DNA from: SVTX01 sp045653805
Lineage (GTDB): Bacteria > Bacillota > Clostridia > Oscillospirales > CAG-272
Assembly (NCBI GenBank): GCA_045653805.1
Contig: JAZOMF010000071.1
Coordinates: forward strand, 1-16,620
Length of the DNA: 16,620 bases
Direction: 5' to 3'
Shown here: positions 15,271-16,620 of the stretch, piece by piece
Layout: every line of letters starts with the position of its first letter
How positions within the stretch are numbered: position 1 is the first letter of the stretch
Position numbers and translations under genes: made by a program
Notes under the pieces: generated by a model
What the model was told of the DNA's origin: nothing
Databases searched by the model: none
Seen by the model: the letters and a program-made list of their open reading frames with translations, nothing else

Positions 15271-16194
15271 ATGAAAAATTGTCCGAATTTTGATGGAAAA
15301 TGCTATAAAGCGGGATACACCAAGATAAATTCCGATTATATCAGAAAATGCGACGAGGAGTTTGAGGCTTTGCTTGAAAGATCGGTCAAAAAGCTCTGCG
15401 AGGGAGGAGAGATTCGCGTTTTGGGTCTCACAGGTCCTACCTGCTCGGGCAAAACTACTGCCGCTAAAAAGCTTTTGCGCCATTTGGGTGACGAGAAAAA
15501 GCGAGTTGTTACCGTTTCTCTCGACGATTTCTTTAAGGACTGCTTTTCAAGACGGGATCTTGCAAACGCCAATGTAGAGGAACTGGATTTTGACTCACCT
15601 GACACCCTTGACACTGAACTGCTTGCCGGCTTTGTAGATGAAATATTCTCAAATGGAAAGGCAAAAAAGCCGATATTTGATTTCGTCAGCGGAACAAGAA
15701 GCCGCTGGGAGGAAATCGAGTGCGACGAGGACGACGTACTGCTTTTCGAGGGCATTCAGGTGCTTTATCCTGCGGTTCTTTCGGTTATCGAGAGCCATGG
15801 CGGCAAGGTGCTGGCAGTGCGACCCGAGAGCGGAATTGAGATCGACGGTAAGCGTTTTGAGCCTGATTTTATCCGCCTTTGCCGCAGACTTGTGCGAGAT
15901 GCCAATTTCAGAGGTGCTTCTCCCGATTTCACCCTGGCTCTTTGGGGCAGTGTGAGAAGAAACGAGGAAACCAATATTTTCCCCTATATGGATAGATGCG
16001 ATGTTCGTATTGATACCACCCTTTCTTATGAGTTGAATGTGTTAGCGCCCTATCTGCGCAGAATAATGGCAGGGGTCGAGTGGGGAAGTAAGTATCACAA
16101 GGAAAGTCTTGAGATACTCGGTCTGCTTGAGGACGTTGTTGGTATCGAAAGCTTTGTTATAAGCGACGATTCGCTTTATAAGGAATTTGTTTAA
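15271..16194 (+). CDS. Uridine-kinase-like nucleoside kinase
   Basis: 307 aa P-loop kinase of the phosphoribulokinase/uridine kinase superfamily. Walker A is GPTCSGKTT (55-63). SLDDFF (83-88) matches the substrate-loop Asp motif of uridine kinases. FDSPDTLD (107-114), LFEGIQVLYP (158-167) and RRLVRD (205-210) also fit. About 45 residues precede the kinase fold, with Cys4 and Cys11. Clostridial nucleoside kinases near 550 aa carry extra TGS and ThrRS-like N-terminal domains; these are absent here. I chose ATG 15271 because GGAGG (15259-15263) is 7 nt upstream. A TTG at 15208 in the same frame would add 21 residues but has no ribosome site. The actual nucleoside is unknown. Confidence 0.85.
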   Translation: MKNCPNFDGKCYKAGYTKINSDYIRKCDEEFEALLERSVKKLCEGGEIRVLGLTGPTCSGKTTAAKKLLRHLGDEKKRVVTVSLDDFFKDCFSRRDLANANVEELDFDSPDTLDTELLAGFVDEIFSNGKAKKPIFDFVSGTRSRWEEIECDEDDVLLFEGIQVLYPAVLSVIESHGGKVLAVRPESGIEIDGKRFEPDFIRLCRRLVRDANFRGASPDFTLALWGSVRRNEETNIFPYMDRCDVRIDTTLSYELNVLAPYLRRIMAGVEWGSKYHKESLEILGLLEDVVGIESFVISDDSLYKEFV

Positions 16195-16256
16195 AGTCAA
16201 ATTTTATTTGTCGGGCTAAAAGAACGCCACGGCGTTGTCTTGTGGAAAGTTTTGCT

Positions 16257-16319
16257 CGAGCTTTTTCAAAAGCTCGTCGGAGCCGCCGCGATCGGCGGTC
16301 GCGCCTCGCAAGGCGCGAA
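16257..16319 (+). repeat. Three-hairpin spacer element, copy 1
   Basis: Hairpin A has a TTCA-type cap (16257-16276), hairpin B is CCGCCG-CGAT-CGGCGG (16283-16298) and hairpin C begins TCGC and ends GCGA (16299-16318), followed by AA. The same order, with different stem sequences, is seen on the minus strand at the window end. Confidence 0.6.
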
Positions 16320-16550
16320 ACTCCCTTATCGTTCGAAAGCGCCACCGAAGGGGTGAATTTTCGCCAACGGCGAAAAGAGGGGGAACCGCACAAGTGGGGG
16401 GTTCCCCCTTTCTACACAAAGCCTTTTTAAATCGCTTACCCGCTTTTTTCTTTGGCAATAGAGGCGCAAATGAAAACTCACTTCGCTGCGCTCAGCTGCA
16501 ACTCGCTTCGCGATTTGCGCTTAGCAAAAAAGAACACGCCGCAAGAGATG

Positions 16551-16620
16551 TTTCGCCGCGTGCGCGCGGCGACCAACGCTCCGCGCGTTGGATGGGCGGT
16601 CGCTTTTTGAAAAAAGCGAC
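16551..16620 (-). repeat. Three-hairpin spacer element, copy 2, inverted
   Basis: Read on the minus strand: hairpin A (16620-16599), hairpin B (16591-16573) and hairpin C (16572-16553), which begins TCGC and ends GCGA, then AA. The element may continue beyond the window. Confidence 0.6.

Larger units (their letters stand above)
16195..16620. repeat. Gene-free tract of dense inverted repeats
   Basis: No supported gene in 426 bases. Perfect hairpins in order: AACGCC/GGCGTT (16223-16236), CGAGCTTTT/AAAAGCTCG (16257-16276), CCGCCG/CGGCGG (16283-16298), TCGCGCCT/AGGCGCGA (16299-16318), TTTTCGCC/GGCGAAAA (16358-16376), GGGGGAACC/GGTTCCCCC (16379-16408), GCGCAAAT/ATTTGCGC (16464-16471 and 16513-16520), TCGCCGCG/CGCGGCGA (16553-16572), CCAACGC/GCGTTGG (16573-16591), and GTCGCTTTTT/AAAAAGCGAC (16599-16620, running to the window end). 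Long open frames on both strands are by-products of the GC-rich palindromes. It resembles dispersed spacer repeats of gut Clostridia. Confidence 0.75.

Noticed and set aside
16376..16411. Intrinsic terminator for the kinase operon
   Set aside because: The GGGGGAACC/GGTTCCCCC stem is strong, but only three Ts follow and it lies about 180 bases past the stop within repeat sequence.
16216..16458. 80-codon minus-strand frame and a 62-codon plus-strand frame (16242-16430) in the repeat tract
   Set aside because: Arginine-rich readings of palindromes; the two copies of the underlying element differ by non-multiples of three, so the frame is not maintained.
16195..16620. CRISPR array or tandem repeat locus
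   Set aside because: Repeats are palindromic and inverted, not direct repeats with uniform spacers, and no cas gene is present.

Overview
The window is ordinary low-to-mid G+C Clostridia-type chromosome, probably from an uncultured gut Firmicute of the Oscillospirales/Christensenellales kind. This rests on strong Shine-Dalgarno sites, TTGaca/TATAAT promoters with extended -10 elements, the cdaA-cdaR-FAD dehydrogenase and recJ-relA-dtd-hemZ gene orders, and GC-rich palindromic spacers of a style common in those genomes. The taxonomic call is inference. Every gene I can support is on the + strand.

Layout. (1) 1-262: a palindromic spacer element, then a near-consensus promoter for glucose-6-phosphate isomerase (pgi). 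(2) 1626-2230: a compact unit with its own promoter, a 135-residue P-loop protein and a strong terminator. (3) 2232-3180: a possible 23-codon peptide with a good ribosome site but an ATT start, an orphan polytopic membrane protein, and a strong terminator. (4) 3255-8303: a near-consensus promoter drives nicotinate phosphoribosyltransferase (pncB). It is closely followed by diadenylate cyclase (cdaA), its YbbR-type regulator (cdaR) and a COG2509-type FAD dehydrogenase. glmM, often found with cdaA-cdaR, is not here. (5) 8413-16194: recJ, relA/spoT-type rel, dtd, hemZ and a short uridine-kinase-like protein. (6) 16195-16620: a gene-free tract that is almost entirely inverted repeats.

Functionally this is housekeeping: glycolysis, NAD salvage, two nucleotide second messengers (c-di-AMP and (p)ppGpp), DNA repair, tRNA proofreading, a radical-SAM porphyrin-type enzyme and nucleoside phosphorylation. 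I see no mobile element with a transposase, no CRISPR array, no rRNA or tRNA and no defence system.

The least explained sequence is non-coding. Two structured spacer elements lie in opposite orientation at the right end. Both have three hairpins in the same order, but the stem sequences differ and the complementary arm changes with them. The reading frame through them is not preserved, so selection, if any, acts on the fold and not on a protein. A third hairpin with the same cap lies in front of dtd, and a different three-way-junction-like element lies at the left edge. Other points worth a look are the ATT-start mini-ORF behind a terminator, and the rel start codon, whose only SD-like sequence is paired in a hairpin.
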